Positions 34,371-43,299 of a stretch of DNA of 64,000 nucleotides are shown here, one piece after another. The notes beneath the pieces were generated by a model. That model searched no databases, was not told the DNA's origin, and worked only from the letters and a program-made list of their open reading frames with translations. Each line of letters starts with the position of its first letter. The stretch's first letter is position 1. The DNA comes from Bacillus cereus G9842 (GTDB lineage: Bacteria; Bacillota; Bacilli; Bacillales; Bacillaceae_G), in contig NC_011772.1 in NCBI RefSeq assembly GCF_000021305.1, forward strand, positions 2,642,001 through 2,706,000. The letters are read 5' to 3'. A program made the translations under genes and the position numbers.

Positions 34371-35570
34371 TTATAAAAGAATTGTTATAGGTTCTTCTAA
34401 ATAATGTTTAATTGTGCGTAAAAATGCAGCTGCTGGTGCACCGTCTAATACACGATGATCGAATGTTAAACTTAAAGGTAACATACTTCCTTTTCTTAGT
34501 TTTTCCCCTTTATATACAGGAACATGTTCAATTGCACCTACACCTAAAATACCAGTTTCAGGTGTATTTAATACCGGCGTAAAATATTCAATACCAAAGC
34601 TACCTAAATTACTAATTGTAAATGTCGTTCCGTGCATATCATCACTACTTAAGCTACCTGCTCGTGCCTTTTGTGCCACATTCTTAATCTCTTTAGACAA
34701 CTCTACTAAAGATAAATTATTTGCAAAGCGAATAGCCGAAACGACTAACCCTTTTTCTAATGCGACTGCCATGCCTAAATGAACATGTTCAAATTGATGA
34801 ATTGCATCATCTATATAAGCGCTGTTCATTTCTTTATGCTCCCCAAGCGCTAATACAACAGCACGAGAGACGAAATCCGTAATGGTTAGTTTGTTATCAT
34901 ATCTTTTTTGTACAACTTCTGCTATTTCTTTATGTAAAGCAACTAAATCTGTTACATCTACTTTCATCGTTAACGTTAATTGTGCGCTATTTTGTAAGCT
35001 TGCGTGCATACGATTTGCGATTGCTTTACGCATACCAGTAACAGGAACCGCGTTACTTTCTTCTCGTTCAGATATTTCCGGAACGTTTCCTCTTACCTCA
35101 AGTGCTTTTAATACATCTGCCTTTGTAATCCTTCCGCCAGGACCTGTGCCAACTAATGCCTTGATATCCAGATTTTCAGACTTTGCAATTTTCTTCGCTA
35201 CAGGTGAAATTTTGATTCGTTGCTTCGCCACTTCTTTCACATAAGGTTCTGGATGTTGTACATGTTGCGCTTCTATATTAGATGTTTTTTCTTCTATAAC
35301 AGGTGTACTTTCCTTCATCTCTACTTTTTCATTCGGTTTACCGATGTAGCAAATTACAGTACCAGGCGGCACTCCTTCATCTTCACTTACAGCTATATCA
35401 AGTACCGTACCATCAGCGGGTGCTTCAATTTCCGTTTCAATTTTTTCTGAGTTAATACTAGCGATCAGTTCTCCTTTTGCTACATTATCGCCTGCTTTAA
35501 TATTCCAGCTCGTAATAATACCTTCTTTCATCGCCATACCTAACTTCGGCATTACAACTTCTACAGCCAT
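34371..35570 (-). CDS. acoC: Dihydrolipoamide acetyltransferase of the acetoin complex (E2)
   Basis: A 399-residue E2 core protein: one lipoyl domain at 1-75 with the lipoylation lysine in NSEKIETEIEAP, an E3-binding domain at about 118-155 (RIKISPVAKKIAKSE, TGPGGRITKADV) and a catalytic domain with LSLTFDHRVLDGAPAAAFL (catalytic His/Asp) near the end. It transfers the acetyl group made from acetoin to CoA. Confidence 0.93.
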   Translation of the reverse strand: MAVEVVMPKLGMAMKEGIITSWNIKAGDNVAKGELIASINSEKIETEIEAPADGTVLDIAVSEDEGVPPGTVICYIGKPNEKVEMKESTPVIEEKTSNIEAQHVQHPEPYVKEVAKQRIKISPVAKKIAKSENLDIKALVGTGPGGRITKADVLKALEVRGNVPEISEREESNAVPVTGMRKAIANRMHASLQNSAQLTLTMKVDVTDLVALHKEIAEVVQKRYDNKLTITDFVSRAVVLALGEHKEMNSAYIDDAIHQFEHVHLGMAVALEKGLVVSAIRFANNLSLVELSKEIKNVAQKARAGSLSSDDMHGTTFTISNLGSFGIEYFTPVLNTPETGILGVGAIEHVPVYKGEKLRKGSMLPLSLTFDHRVLDGAPAAAFLRTIKHYLEEPITILL

Positions 35571-35597
35571 GTGTCTCTCTCCCTTCTCATCGTTTTA

Positions 35598-36632
35598 TTA
35601 CACATGTAATAAAGATTGGTCTCCGATCATTTCTGATACAGTTTCAATTACTTTTTCTGGCGTTGGCAAATACAACTTTTCAAGTGGCGGTGAGAATGGA
35701 ACAGGTGTATGTGGTGCTGTAATTCGTTTAATAGGTGCATCTAACAAATCAAAACCTTTATCCGCCACAATTGCCGCAATATCTGTTGCAATACTACATC
35801 TAGGATTCGCTTCGTCAATGACGATAAGACGATTTGTTTTTTCAACAGATGATAAAATAGTATCTTCATCAAGCGGTGATAAAGATCGTGGATCAATTAC
35901 TTCTACTTCAAGCCCCTTTTTCGATAATTGCTTTGCAGCTGCAAGCGCTGTATGAACTTGCTTTCCGATTGCGACAATTGTTAAATCAGAACCTTCCCGT
36001 TTAATATCTGCTTTTCCTAATGGAATTGTATAGTATCCTTCTGGCACTTCACCTTTCATATTGTAAAGTGTTTTATCTTCAAAGAAGATTACTGGGTCAT
36101 CATCTTCAATTGCCGCTAATAATAAGCCTTTTGCGTCATATGGAGTGGAAGGAACGACAACTTTAATACCTGGAATGCTTGTAAATAATGCGTATAAACT
36201 TTGCGAATGCTGAGCTGCTGCGCTAAAACCAGCACCATGCATCGTACGTACTGTAACGGGTACTTTCGCTTTACCACCGAACATATAGCGGAATTTTGCA
36301 CCTTGGTTTAATACTTGATCAAGACAACTGCCGATGAAATCATTAAACATTAACTCAGCTATCGGACGTAACCCAGTTGCAGCAGCTGCCATCGCAGCTC
36401 CCATATAACCCGCTTCAGAAATTGGTGTATCCAATATACGATTTCGACCAAACTCTTGTACAAGTCCTTTCGTAACACCAAGAACACCACCCCAAGCTTC
36501 ATCATCTTGCAGGTGATCAACTTGTGCACCGCCTGCAACGTCTTCACCTATTAAAATTACATTTTCATCACGACGCATTGAGATTTTCATCGCTTCATTA
36601 ATTGCAGTTGACATACTTACTGTTCTAGTCAT
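35598..36632 (-). CDS. acoB: Acetoin dehydrogenase E1 beta subunit
   Basis: A 344-residue transketolase-like beta subunit (NVILIGEDVAGGAQVDH, RILDTPISEAGYMGAAMAAA, FRYMFGGKAKVPVTVRT, IDPRSLSPLDEDTI). It pairs with AcoA to form the TPP-dependent E1 that cleaves acetoin. AGGAGGGTGA precedes ATG 36632; it lies 17 bp after acoA. Confidence 0.92.
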   Translation of the reverse strand: MTRTVSMSTAINEAMKISMRRDENVILIGEDVAGGAQVDHLQDDEAWGGVLGVTKGLVQEFGRNRILDTPISEAGYMGAAMAAAATGLRPIAELMFNDFIGSCLDQVLNQGAKFRYMFGGKAKVPVTVRTMHGAGFSAAAQHSQSLYALFTSIPGIKVVVPSTPYDAKGLLLAAIEDDDPVIFFEDKTLYNMKGEVPEGYYTIPLGKADIKREGSDLTIVAIGKQVHTALAAAKQLSKKGLEVEVIDPRSLSPLDEDTILSSVEKTNRLIVIDEANPRCSIATDIAAIVADKGFDLLDAPIKRITAPHTPVPFSPPLEKLYLPTPEKVIETVSEMIGDQSLLHV

Positions 36633-36649
36633 AATTTTTCACCCTCCTC

Positions 36650-37648
36650 TTATTTGTAAGAAACGTATACATCTTTTAATAATTCTTCATCGTCTGGGTA
36701 TGGACTATTTTCACTAAATTCAATGGATCTTTGTACTGCATCATCTACTGCTTTTTCCATATCAACAAGTTCAGATTCTGTTAATAAACCTTCATGAATT
36801 AAATGCTTACGGAAATTCACAATTGCATCTTTTTCATTTAAATGTTCTTCTTTTTCTTCTGTTGTTTTATATGTTTGCGCTTCACCTTCGAAATGACCAT
36901 AATTACGATATGTCATACATTCAATAATTGTTGGACCATCACCATTACGCGCACGTTCCACTGCTTCTGCAGCAGCTTTATATACAGCGAGAAGATCTTT
37001 TCCATCTACTTGAACACCTGGAATATTATAAGCTTTTGCACGATTGGCAATAGAATCACAACTTGAAGCATATTCAAATGTAGTTGCTTCACCATAACCA
37101 TTATTTTCTGCGATAAAAATAACCGGTAACTTCCAAATCGCTGCTAAATTAACCCCTTCATGAAATGTCCCTTCATTATTTGCTCCGTCACCGAAGAAGC
37201 AAACACTTACATCCTTTGTTCCTTTATATTTAGCTGTTAATGCTGAACCGCAAGCAAGTGGGAAACCGCCACCTACAATGCCATTTGCACCAAGCATTCC
37301 TTTATCTAAATCGGCAATATGCATGGAACCACCTTTGCCTTTACATAACCCTGTCGCTTTCCCGAAAAGCTCAGCCATCATACCATTTAAATCACAACCT
37401 TTTGCGATACAATGTCCATGACCTCTATGTGTACTTGTAATACTGTCACTATCCGTTAAGTGGGCACATACACCAACTGCTACCGCTTCTTCACCTGCGT
37501 ATAAATGAACGAAACCTGGCAAAACGCCTTGCGCGAACAATTCATGCACCTTATCTTCAAATTTACGAATCTCTAACATTTTTTTATACATCCAACGAGC
37601 TTGTTCTTTCGTAATTTCATTCCCTTTACTTTCAGTTGTTTTTAACAT
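36650..37648 (-). CDS. acoA: Acetoin dehydrogenase E1 alpha subunit (TPP-dependent)
   Basis: A 332-residue E1 alpha subunit with the TPP motif CFFGDGANNEGTFHEGVNLAAIWKLP and the phosphorylation-loop-like RNYGHFEGEAQTYK. The STHRGHGHCIAKGCDLNGMM segment is typical of acetoin rather than pyruvate dehydrogenases. It is the first gene of acoABCL, with a sigma-54 promoter 37 bp upstream of ATG 37648. Confidence 0.92.
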   Translation of the reverse strand: MLKTTESKGNEITKEQARWMYKKMLEIRKFEDKVHELFAQGVLPGFVHLYAGEEAVAVGVCAHLTDSDSITSTHRGHGHCIAKGCDLNGMMAELFGKATGLCKGKGGSMHIADLDKGMLGANGIVGGGFPLACGSALTAKYKGTKDVSVCFFGDGANNEGTFHEGVNLAAIWKLPVIFIAENNGYGEATTFEYASSCDSIANRAKAYNIPGVQVDGKDLLAVYKAAAEAVERARNGDGPTIIECMTYRNYGHFEGEAQTYKTTEEKEEHLNEKDAIVNFRKHLIHEGLLTESELVDMEKAVDDAVQRSIEFSENSPYPDDEELLKDVYVSYK

Positions 37649-37684
37649 GTCCAGCCCTCCTATTTTCTTGTTCGTCTGTTATAT

Positions 37685-37701
37685 TGCAAGTACTATGCCA
37701 A
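37685..37701 (-). promoter_or_regulatory. Sigma-54 (-24/-12) promoter of acoABCL
   Basis: On the minus strand the sequence reads TTGGCATAGTACTTGCA: TGGCA, then TTGCA, with the invariant GG and GC separated by exactly 10 bases. This is a textbook RpoN site, 37 bp ahead of the acoA start. It requires an activator such as the AcoR-type protein at 25612. Confidence 0.9.
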
Positions 37702-37748
37702 ATTCTAATCCTTGATTTCATGGGTTTTCTCATTTCTTTCATAATAAA

Positions 37749-37790
37749 AAAGTGGACAAAATGAGACAGATGTCTCGTTTTGTCCACTTT
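37749..37790 (-). terminator. Strong hairpin: terminator of the DinB gene, possibly also an activator site
   Basis: A 20-bp stem with one mismatch (arms AAAGTGGACAAAATGAGACA and TGTCTCGTTTTGTCCACTTT) and a minus-strand T run. It ends the DinB-like gene at 37818. It also lies about 50-90 bp upstream of the sigma-54 -24 box, with GAGACA-GA-TGTCTC at its centre, so it could serve as an enhancer site. Confidence 0.75.
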
Positions 37791-37817
37791 TGTTCACCTA
37801 ATTTGAGAACTATTATC

Positions 37818-38297
37818 TTATTCATTCTCAAAGCTCTGCTGTAATTTTCGGATGTAAATAATTTGCCCAATATGATATGCATTATGAGTTGTTACATTCG
37901 CTAACACTTCCCACCACTTTGCAGAAACAGGAAATCCCACTACATCACTTTCAACCTTTTCTTCATTAATGAGATTTTGCCATTGTAACAGTTTTTCTAG
38001 TAGTTTTTCCCGTAATTCATCGAAAGTTTGATTATCTGAAAGCATAAAACTTTTGTTATTATCTCCTATAGCGGGTACTGCATTCACATTTGATTCTTTA
38101 TACCTAGTTTGCCACGTAGAGTTCCAATACAGTAAATGTTGTACGATTTCAGCTATACTATTACTCTCTTCATTCGGTTTCCAGCAAGCTTCCCTCTCAG
38201 ATAAATCCTTAACTGCATCGGAAAATGGCATATACCAACTAGGATCATTTGCATTCGCTAATAGCTGATCTGCTAATACATCTTTCACATGGACCAT
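37818..38297 (-). CDS. DinB family protein
   Basis: A 159-residue four-helix-bundle DinB protein: SIAEIVQHLLYWNSTWQTRY near residue 47 and TTHNAYHIGQIIYIRKLQ near the end carry the usual metal-binding histidines. The role is unknown. ATG 38297 has only a weak AGGGAAAA site. It lies upstream of acoA in the same direction, but a strong terminator separates them. Confidence 0.8.
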   Translation of the reverse strand: MVHVKDVLADQLLANANDPSWYMPFSDAVKDLSEREACWKPNEESNSIAEIVQHLLYWNSTWQTRYKESNVNAVPAIGDNNKSFMLSDNQTFDELREKLLEKLLQWQNLINEEKVESDVVGFPVSAKWWEVLANVTTHNAYHIGQIIYIRKLQQSFENE

Positions 38298-38461
38298 TTT
38301 TTTCCCTCATTTCATTATCATATTAATATACACTACTCTATATACGCTCATTCCCTATAATCCCCTTTTTTACATACAAATTGATTTCATACTAAATGTA
38401 AGAATAATAGATTTTCTTATCATAACTCGTTATGATAAAAGAAAAAGAAAGCTGGCGGAAA

Positions 38462-39307
38462 ATGAATAAAAAAATCGCAATAATTACAGGAGCCTCAAGT
38501 GGATTTGGACTATTAACTACACTCGAACTCGCAAAAAAAGATTATTTAGTTATCGCTACAATGCGAAACCTTGAAAAACAAGTGAACTTACTATCTCAAG
38601 TTACTCAACTTAACTTACAGCACAATATAAAAGTTCAACAATTAGATGTAACCGATCAAAATTCTATACATAACTTCCAATTATTTTTAAAAGAAATACA
38701 AAAAGTAGACCTTCTTGTTAATAATGCAGGATATGCAAATGGCGGCTTTGTAGAAGAAATTCCAGTAGAGGAATACCGTAAACAATTTGAAACGAACCTA
38801 TTTGGAGCTATATCAATTACCCAGCTTGTTTTACCATATATGAGAGAACAAAAAAGCGGAAAAATCATTAATATAAGCAGCATTAGCGGCCAAGTTGGAT
38901 TTCCTGGTTTATCTCCTTATGTATCTTCAAAATATGCATTAGAAGGCTGGAGTGAATCGCTTCGCTTAGAATTAAAACCTTTCGGAATAGACGTCGCTTT
39001 AATTGAACCTGGTTCTTACAACACAAATATATGGGAGGTTGGTAAACAACTAGCTGAAAACCAATCTGATACAACATCTCCTTACAAAGAATATATGGAT
39101 AAAATACAAAAACATATTAATAGCGGTAGTGATACATTTGGTCATCCGATAGAGGTTGCTAATAAAATTGTAGAAATTGCTGAATCTAAGCGTACAAATT
39201 TACGATATCCAATCGGTAAAGGTGTGAAATTTATGATCTTCGCGAAGAAAATTCTTCCTTGGAGATTGTGGGAACACCTTGTTTTGAGAAGCTTTAAGAA
39301 GATGTAA
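38462..39307 (+). CDS. Short-chain dehydrogenase/reductase
   Basis: A 281-residue classical SDR. The cofactor motif is TGASSGFG near residue 9, NNAG (LLVNNAGYANGGF) near 88, the catalytic Ser is in INISSISGQVG, and YxxxK is YVSSKYALEGW. The C-terminal extension (WRLWEHLVLRSFKKM) is usual for the larger retinol-dehydrogenase-like members. The substrate is unknown. ATG 38462 is used; the frame upstream to 38432 has no ribosome site. Confidence 0.85.
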   Translation: MNKKIAIITGASSGFGLLTTLELAKKDYLVIATMRNLEKQVNLLSQVTQLNLQHNIKVQQLDVTDQNSIHNFQLFLKEIQKVDLLVNNAGYANGGFVEEIPVEEYRKQFETNLFGAISITQLVLPYMREQKSGKIINISSISGQVGFPGLSPYVSSKYALEGWSESLRLELKPFGIDVALIEPGSYNTNIWEVGKQLAENQSDTTSPYKEYMDKIQKHINSGSDTFGHPIEVANKIVEIAESKRTNLRYPIGKGVKFMIFAKKILPWRLWEHLVLRSFKKM

Positions 39308-39347
39308 TAAACTTTTTGAAAACTATTTTGAAAGAGGTGCTAATTAA

Positions 39348-39857
39348 ATGTTAGGTTTACCGTATGGGAAAGTGTTTTTAGTGCCGTGGACTGAAGAATG
39401 GGAAATTGAGTTTATGAAAGAGAAACAAATCATTGAGGAACAAATTGGCGAACATATTTTAGCGATACACCATATTGGTAGTACTTCTATTCCATATTTA
39501 AGTGCAAAGCCAATTATTGATATAGCAATAGAACTAAAAGATAATGCAGTTGGCATACAATGTATCGCAAAGTTGGAACTACTAAATTATAAATACAGAA
39601 AAGATGTATTGCCTGAAAGATACTATTTTAATAAAGGAGAGCCACGAACTCATCAAATTCATATGTATGAACAAGGAAATAAATATTTAATAGAACAATT
39701 ACAATTTCGAGATTACTTAATAGACAATAAAACATCTCGTATACAGTATGAACAATTAAAAATTCAACTTTCACAAGCTAATCCTACTGATAAACATAAG
39801 TATGCGGAGGACAAAACAAATTTCATTACATTCATACTAGCTAAAATAAATGATTGA
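39348..39857 (+). CDS. GrpB family protein
   Basis: A 169-residue GrpB/UPF0157 protein (nucleotidyltransferase-like fold): IHHIGSTSIPYLSAKPIIDIAIEL, EPRTHQIHMYEQ and the C-terminal YAEDKTNFITFIL. It may be fused to CoaE in other species; the function here is unknown. ATG 39348 has AAAGAGGTG. It follows the SDR gene by 40 bp and ends at a terminator, so they may be co-transcribed. Confidence 0.82.
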   Translation: MLGLPYGKVFLVPWTEEWEIEFMKEKQIIEEQIGEHILAIHHIGSTSIPYLSAKPIIDIAIELKDNAVGIQCIAKLELLNYKYRKDVLPERYYFNKGEPRTHQIHMYEQGNKYLIEQLQFRDYLIDNKTSRIQYEQLKIQLSQANPTDKHKYAEDKTNFITFILAKIND

Positions 39858-39884
39858 ATGAAAAAGACAGAATTTCATACACAG

Positions 39885-39924
39885 AATAAGAAACCGTTTA
39901 TTCCTAAGTAAATGGTTTCTTATT
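39885..39924. terminator. Bidirectional terminator
   Basis: Stem AATAAGAAACCGTTTA / TAAATGGTTTCTTATT between the GrpB and DUF4181 genes. Confidence 0.78.
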
Positions 39925-39962
39925 CGTTAGTTATCTTATTATTTATACTATCAATTTTTTTA

Positions 39963-40352
39963 TTATACAGCAGGTGGAAAGAAGTAAAATAGTATCGAAG
40001 TCATAAAAATAAACGTGAATACCCCAATTACCGAAAATATATATTCTTTCGACTCTCTATCATACTTCCATTCCATCAATGCTCTTAAGATTAACTTCCC
40101 ACCTAAATAAGTAAAAATGACATAAGCAATATTAACACTTTCGAATTTAAAGATAAACATAAAGCTAGTTATTAAATAAATAAAAAGTAGTCCTATTTCC
40201 AATTTTTTATGTAAACTATTTACATGTTTCTTATATCCCCAAAAACCACCCTTGGGCATATTCAATTTTTTTCTTAAAAACTTATCGAGAAAATAGACAG
40301 CTATACAAAAAACAATAGTTATAATCCAAAAAGTAGAAGCTCCTATTTTCAC
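39963..40352 (-). CDS. DUF4181 family membrane protein
   Basis: A 129-residue protein with four predicted membrane helices. DUF4181 features are LDKFLRKKLNMPKGGFWGYK after helix 1 and ALMEWKYDRESKEYI before the last helix. A paralogue with the same pattern lies at 40838, on the other side of a NUDIX gene. The function is unknown. Confidence 0.78.
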   Translation of the reverse strand: MKIGASTFWIITIVFCIAVYFLDKFLRKKLNMPKGGFWGYKKHVNSLHKKLEIGLLFIYLITSFMFIFKFESVNIAYVIFTYLGGKLILRALMEWKYDRESKEYIFSVIGVFTFIFMTSILFYFFPPAV

Positions 40353-40369
40353 CCCTCCTATTATTTCAT

Positions 40370-40807
40370 TTAATTACTTGAAATAAATTGGACTATATTA
40401 CGGTTATCCCCTTCTAAATAACTTATGATTCCTTCAGGATATGTCGGCTTCTCCTGTAATTCCTCTAGACTTTTCCAAATTAATATAATATCCTCATGCT
40501 CTTTATGCCTTATTTCATTTGTAATGATTTTTTCAACAGTCCCCCAATATATCAATGTACAATGATGACCTTTTTCGTTGTCCCACTCAAAAATGTGTTC
40601 ATTTACAATTGCTAACTCTTGAACATGAACTTTCAAATCGTATTCTTCTATTAACTCTCGAATTATTGCTTCTTTTGACGTTTCACCAAATTCAATAGAG
40701 CCACCTGGAAAACGATAAAATGATTCGTTTTCATCACATTGTACTAGTACTTTTGAATGTTCGTCGTTTACAATCATTACTTCAGCCCGTAAATGTGGTC
40801 TTATCAT
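40370..40807 (-). CDS. NUDIX hydrolase
   Basis: A 145-residue NUDIX enzyme. Its box is GSIEFGETSKEAIIRELIEEY (the final residues vary slightly from GX5EX7REUXEEXGU in having Tyr for Gly region), preceded by FYRFPGG. It probably hydrolyses a nucleotide derivative. ATG 40807 is preceded by AGGGTGA; the frame is open upstream to 40834 without a ribosome site. It is sandwiched between two DUF4181 paralogues and is probably in the same operon. Confidence 0.82.
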   Translation of the reverse strand: MIRPHLRAEVMIVNDEHSKVLVQCDENESFYRFPGGSIEFGETSKEAIIRELIEEYDLKVHVQELAIVNEHIFEWDNEKGHHCTLIYWGTVEKIITNEIRHKEHEDIILIWKSLEELQEKPTYPEGIISYLEGDNRNIVQFISSN

Positions 40808-40837
40808 TTTCTCACCCTTTATTTGTATGACCATCCA

Positions 40838-41203
40838 TCACCAATACGTATTATAGAATACATTCAAAATAATACCTGTAATTATTAATAACGGAACAAT
40901 TCCAAACGAAATAATATATTCTTTTGCTTTACTATCATATTTCCACTGCATATATCCTTGAAAAATGTACAACGTCATAAAAAAGAAAATTGGTATATAA
41001 GTCATGTATATTGGATTCCAAATTGAACCTATCATCATAAGTACTACATAAGAAATAATGATGATCCATTGTCCCCATTTATGTGATTGACTGACATATT
41101 TACTATTCCATCCTGTTTGTCTCGGTATATTTAACTTCTTCCTCACGATTTTTTCTAAAAAAATTAAAATTATAATCCATAACAATAAGACAATTAGTTT
41201 CAA
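40838..41203 (-). CDS. DUF4181 family membrane protein (paralogue)
   Basis: A 121-residue four-helix membrane protein: LEKIVRKKLNIPRQTGWNSK and GYMQWKYDSKAKEYI align with the DUF4181 protein at 39963. The start is probably TTG 41203 behind GGAGGAGG, with rather long spacing (about 14 bases). The function is unknown. Confidence 0.75.
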   Translation of the reverse strand: MKLIVLLLWIIILIFLEKIVRKKLNIPRQTGWNSKYVSQSHKWGQWIIIISYVVLMMIGSIWNPIYMTYIPIFFFMTLYIFQGYMQWKYDSKAKEYIISFGIVPLLIITGIILNVFYNTYW

Positions 41204-41226
41204 AAGAAACAGAAAGGCCTCCTCCT

Positions 41227-42057
41227 TTACCTTTTCTCCGGCTGATCACTCGGATACGTAGCATTATCTTTATTTTCAACATCCCAACTAATAATGGTCG
41301 CACTATCTCGTCCGAATTGATGATGAACATGTTCTAAAACATTGTGAACATTTTCTTTAAGTTTAATATTATTTCTATTCATATTATTATACAGATTTAA
41401 TGGCGTTTCATATCGGCGTTCCCCGCATTCTAATACCCCATCTGTCACCATTACAATTCGGTTCTTTCCAGTACGTAATTCACGAATACCTGATGAATAG
41501 CAAGGAACAGGTAAATCAAATGTGTTTACATTTCCAATCCATTCGTAAAAATGACGTTGATTTAATGCATATTGCCCTAACTTATGTAACTCTTCATGAA
41601 ATACATACACTAAACAATCACCAATAGAAAGCCACCATATATAATTTTCTTTTCTTACACATAGTAAGCAAGCTGTTTCACCTTTAATTCTTTGGCATTT
41701 TTCTTTAAATGAAGAGGATTGAAAAATTGAAAGTATATGATTTTCAACAGATCGAAATACTGTATCAATTGGTTCATTCAAAATTATTCTTATATTTTCA
41801 TATTCTTTTTCGATTGTATTTACTACTAAATCAACACTTTCCGCACTATTATGTCCATCTAAAATAGCTGTAAACTCCCAATCATCATTCGACCAAACTA
41901 ACGCACCATCTTCATTCTTTTTCGCTCCAGCACTTATATTCCCGCCATATTTACCAAGTACAATATCACCATATTGCTTAACTGAAATTTCTCCTAAACA
42001 CATTTCTATATTTCCAACCCATGAATATTGTGTATTATTTGTTGTATGCATACTCAT
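41227..42057 (-). CDS. PP2C-family protein serine/threonine phosphatase
   Basis: A 276-residue phosphatase with the metal-binding motifs of the PPM family: AGAKKNEDGALVW, FTAILDGHNSAESVD, LSIGDCLVYVF, IVMVTDGVLECG and the final GRDSATIISWD. No membrane segment or sensor domain is attached. It overlaps the end of the HIT gene by 23 bp, so it is translationally coupled. No partner kinase is nearby; the target is unknown. Confidence 0.82.
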   Translation of the reverse strand: MSMHTTNNTQYSWVGNIEMCLGEISVKQYGDIVLGKYGGNISAGAKKNEDGALVWSNDDWEFTAILDGHNSAESVDLVVNTIEKEYENIRIILNEPIDTVFRSVENHILSIFQSSSFKEKCQRIKGETACLLCVRKENYIWWLSIGDCLVYVFHEELHKLGQYALNQRHFYEWIGNVNTFDLPVPCYSSGIRELRTGKNRIVMVTDGVLECGERRYETPLNLYNNMNRNNIKLKENVHNVLEHVHHQFGRDSATIISWDVENKDNATYPSDQPEKR

Positions 42058-42514
42058 TTACCATATACTTACGTATTCTTTCGCATAGTTTTTTTATTTT
42101 CTCTTCATCACCATATGGTGCACCAGTCCATTTCGCTACTTCGGTTGGTGACCAAAATTCTTTTGGTGTATTGGGATAACGTGGAATAATGTGCATATGC
42201 ATATGTGGTACACCATTTCCTGAAACAAAAGTGTAAATATGCTCTGCACCTTCGCTTTCTTTTAGCGCTTTACTTACTCTACTTGTTATAAGTCCTAACG
42301 CTTTCGCTTCTTCATCTGTTAGTTCAGCAAGGCCAGGTACATGTCTTTTTATATCTATCATTACATAACCTAGGTATGTTTCTTCACTATCCCAGTAGAC
42401 ATGTCCAACGTAAACGAGTTCATCTTCGTAAATAGCTCCACCTGGAACTATAATATTTCCTTTATGTTTTTCGCAAATGAAGCAGTTTTGTTCTACTTGA
42501 TTGTTTGTTGACAT
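42035..42514 (-). CDS. HIT family hydrolase
   Basis: A 159-residue histidine-triad protein: CFICEKHKG (a zinc-type Cys pair), YLGYVMIDIKRHVPGLAEL and the triad VPHMHMHIIPRYP. HIT proteins cleave nucleoside phosphoramidates and dinucleoside polyphosphates. ATG 42514 follows AAGGATGGTGATGG; earlier in-frame ATGs are possible but less well placed. It is the first gene of a pair with the PP2C gene. Confidence 0.85.
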   Translation of the reverse strand: MSTNNQVEQNCFICEKHKGNIIVPGGAIYEDELVYVGHVYWDSEETYLGYVMIDIKRHVPGLAELTDEEAKALGLITSRVSKALKESEGAEHIYTFVSGNGVPHMHMHIIPRYPNTPKEFWSPTEVAKWTGAPYGDEEKIKKLCERIRKYMVNEYAYNK

Positions 42515-42626
42515 ATCCATCACCATCCTTTTCATATATAATATCACAAAAAAAGGAAAAATAAGTTCCTTATTCCGAATTTTCATTCTCTTTATACAGC
42601 AATTTTTGAAATGAATTTACACCTCA

Positions 42627-42776
42627 TTATTTCTTCAAAAACGCAATCCCAATTATAATCCCAATCACAATTCCGATTACTAAATTATTTGTAAAGTGCC
42701 CTTGAAATACACCGATTACAACCCCTATACCGACACCTATTGCCAAAGCATCATTTCTTTTTTTATTTTTAGCCAA
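42627..42776 (-). CDS. 49-residue two-helix membrane protein
   Basis: A short gene starting at TTG 42776 behind GGGAGGAGATG. The product begins with a basic stretch (MAKNKKRNDA), followed by two Gly/Ile/Val-rich segments (LAIGVGIGVVIGVFQG and LVIGIVIGIIIGIAFLKK) with glycine-zipper spacing. This suggests a small helical-hairpin membrane protein. The function is unknown. Confidence 0.6.
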   Translation of the reverse strand: MAKNKKRNDALAIGVGIGVVIGVFQGHFTNNLVIGIVIGIIIGIAFLKK

Positions 42777-43009
42777 AATTGCATCTCCTCCCATCATTTC
42801 TCCCTAAACAACATGCATTCACTTAAATGTATTAATATACGCACTATCTCGCTTGAATCTTTTCAAAAAAAGCACTTTAACTTCATATAATATTTTCCAT
42901 TTTCTGTACATACTCCTTTTATAATGAAAAAATTTCAAGTAACCATTAAATATATATAGGCATTTACTATAAGAAAGATCCGTAATTTATTGACGGAGGA
43001 ACGATTCAA

Positions 43010-43246
43010 ATGCATCCTCATTGGAATCCAAATATAAATCAACAGTATGTTTATTCCCCCCATCCTGTAAGGAATACATTGCATCATGATTCACAATATA
43101 TGATGCCGCGCATCGCTAGCCTTGAAAGTCAGTTAGCTAAATTAATCTCATTAATCGAAGAAAATAATCAATTAATTAAATCCATGGAACAACAGCAAAA
43201 CCAAGTTTGTGCACCAGCTGGAGGTTCTGTTATCGTTCGTATGTAA
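43010..43246 (+). CDS. 78-residue coiled-coil protein of unknown function
   Basis: A small protein with a His/Asn/Pro/Tyr-rich N-terminus (MHPHWNPNINQQYVYSPHP) and a heptad-like helix (IASLESQLAKLISLIEENNQ). It ends GGSVIVRM. The layout, an aromatic/His-rich head plus coiled coil, recalls spore-coat or GerPC-like proteins, but I cannot place it in a family. ATG 43010 follows a strong GACGGAGGAACG site. It is monocistronic, with a terminator after it. Confidence 0.62.
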   Translation: MHPHWNPNINQQYVYSPHPVRNTLHHDSQYMMPRIASLESQLAKLISLIEENNQLIKSMEQQQNQVCAPAGGSVIVRM

Positions 43247-43258
43247 ACTGGATGCAAT

Positions 43259-43294
43259 AAAAAACACACTTTGTAGTATAAAAGTGTGTTTTTT
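43259..43294. terminator. Bidirectional terminator
   Basis: Stem AAAAAACACACTTT / AAAGTGTGTTTTTT between the coiled-coil gene and the convergent betaine-type permease gene. Confidence 0.82.
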
Positions 43295-43299
43295 GGTCA

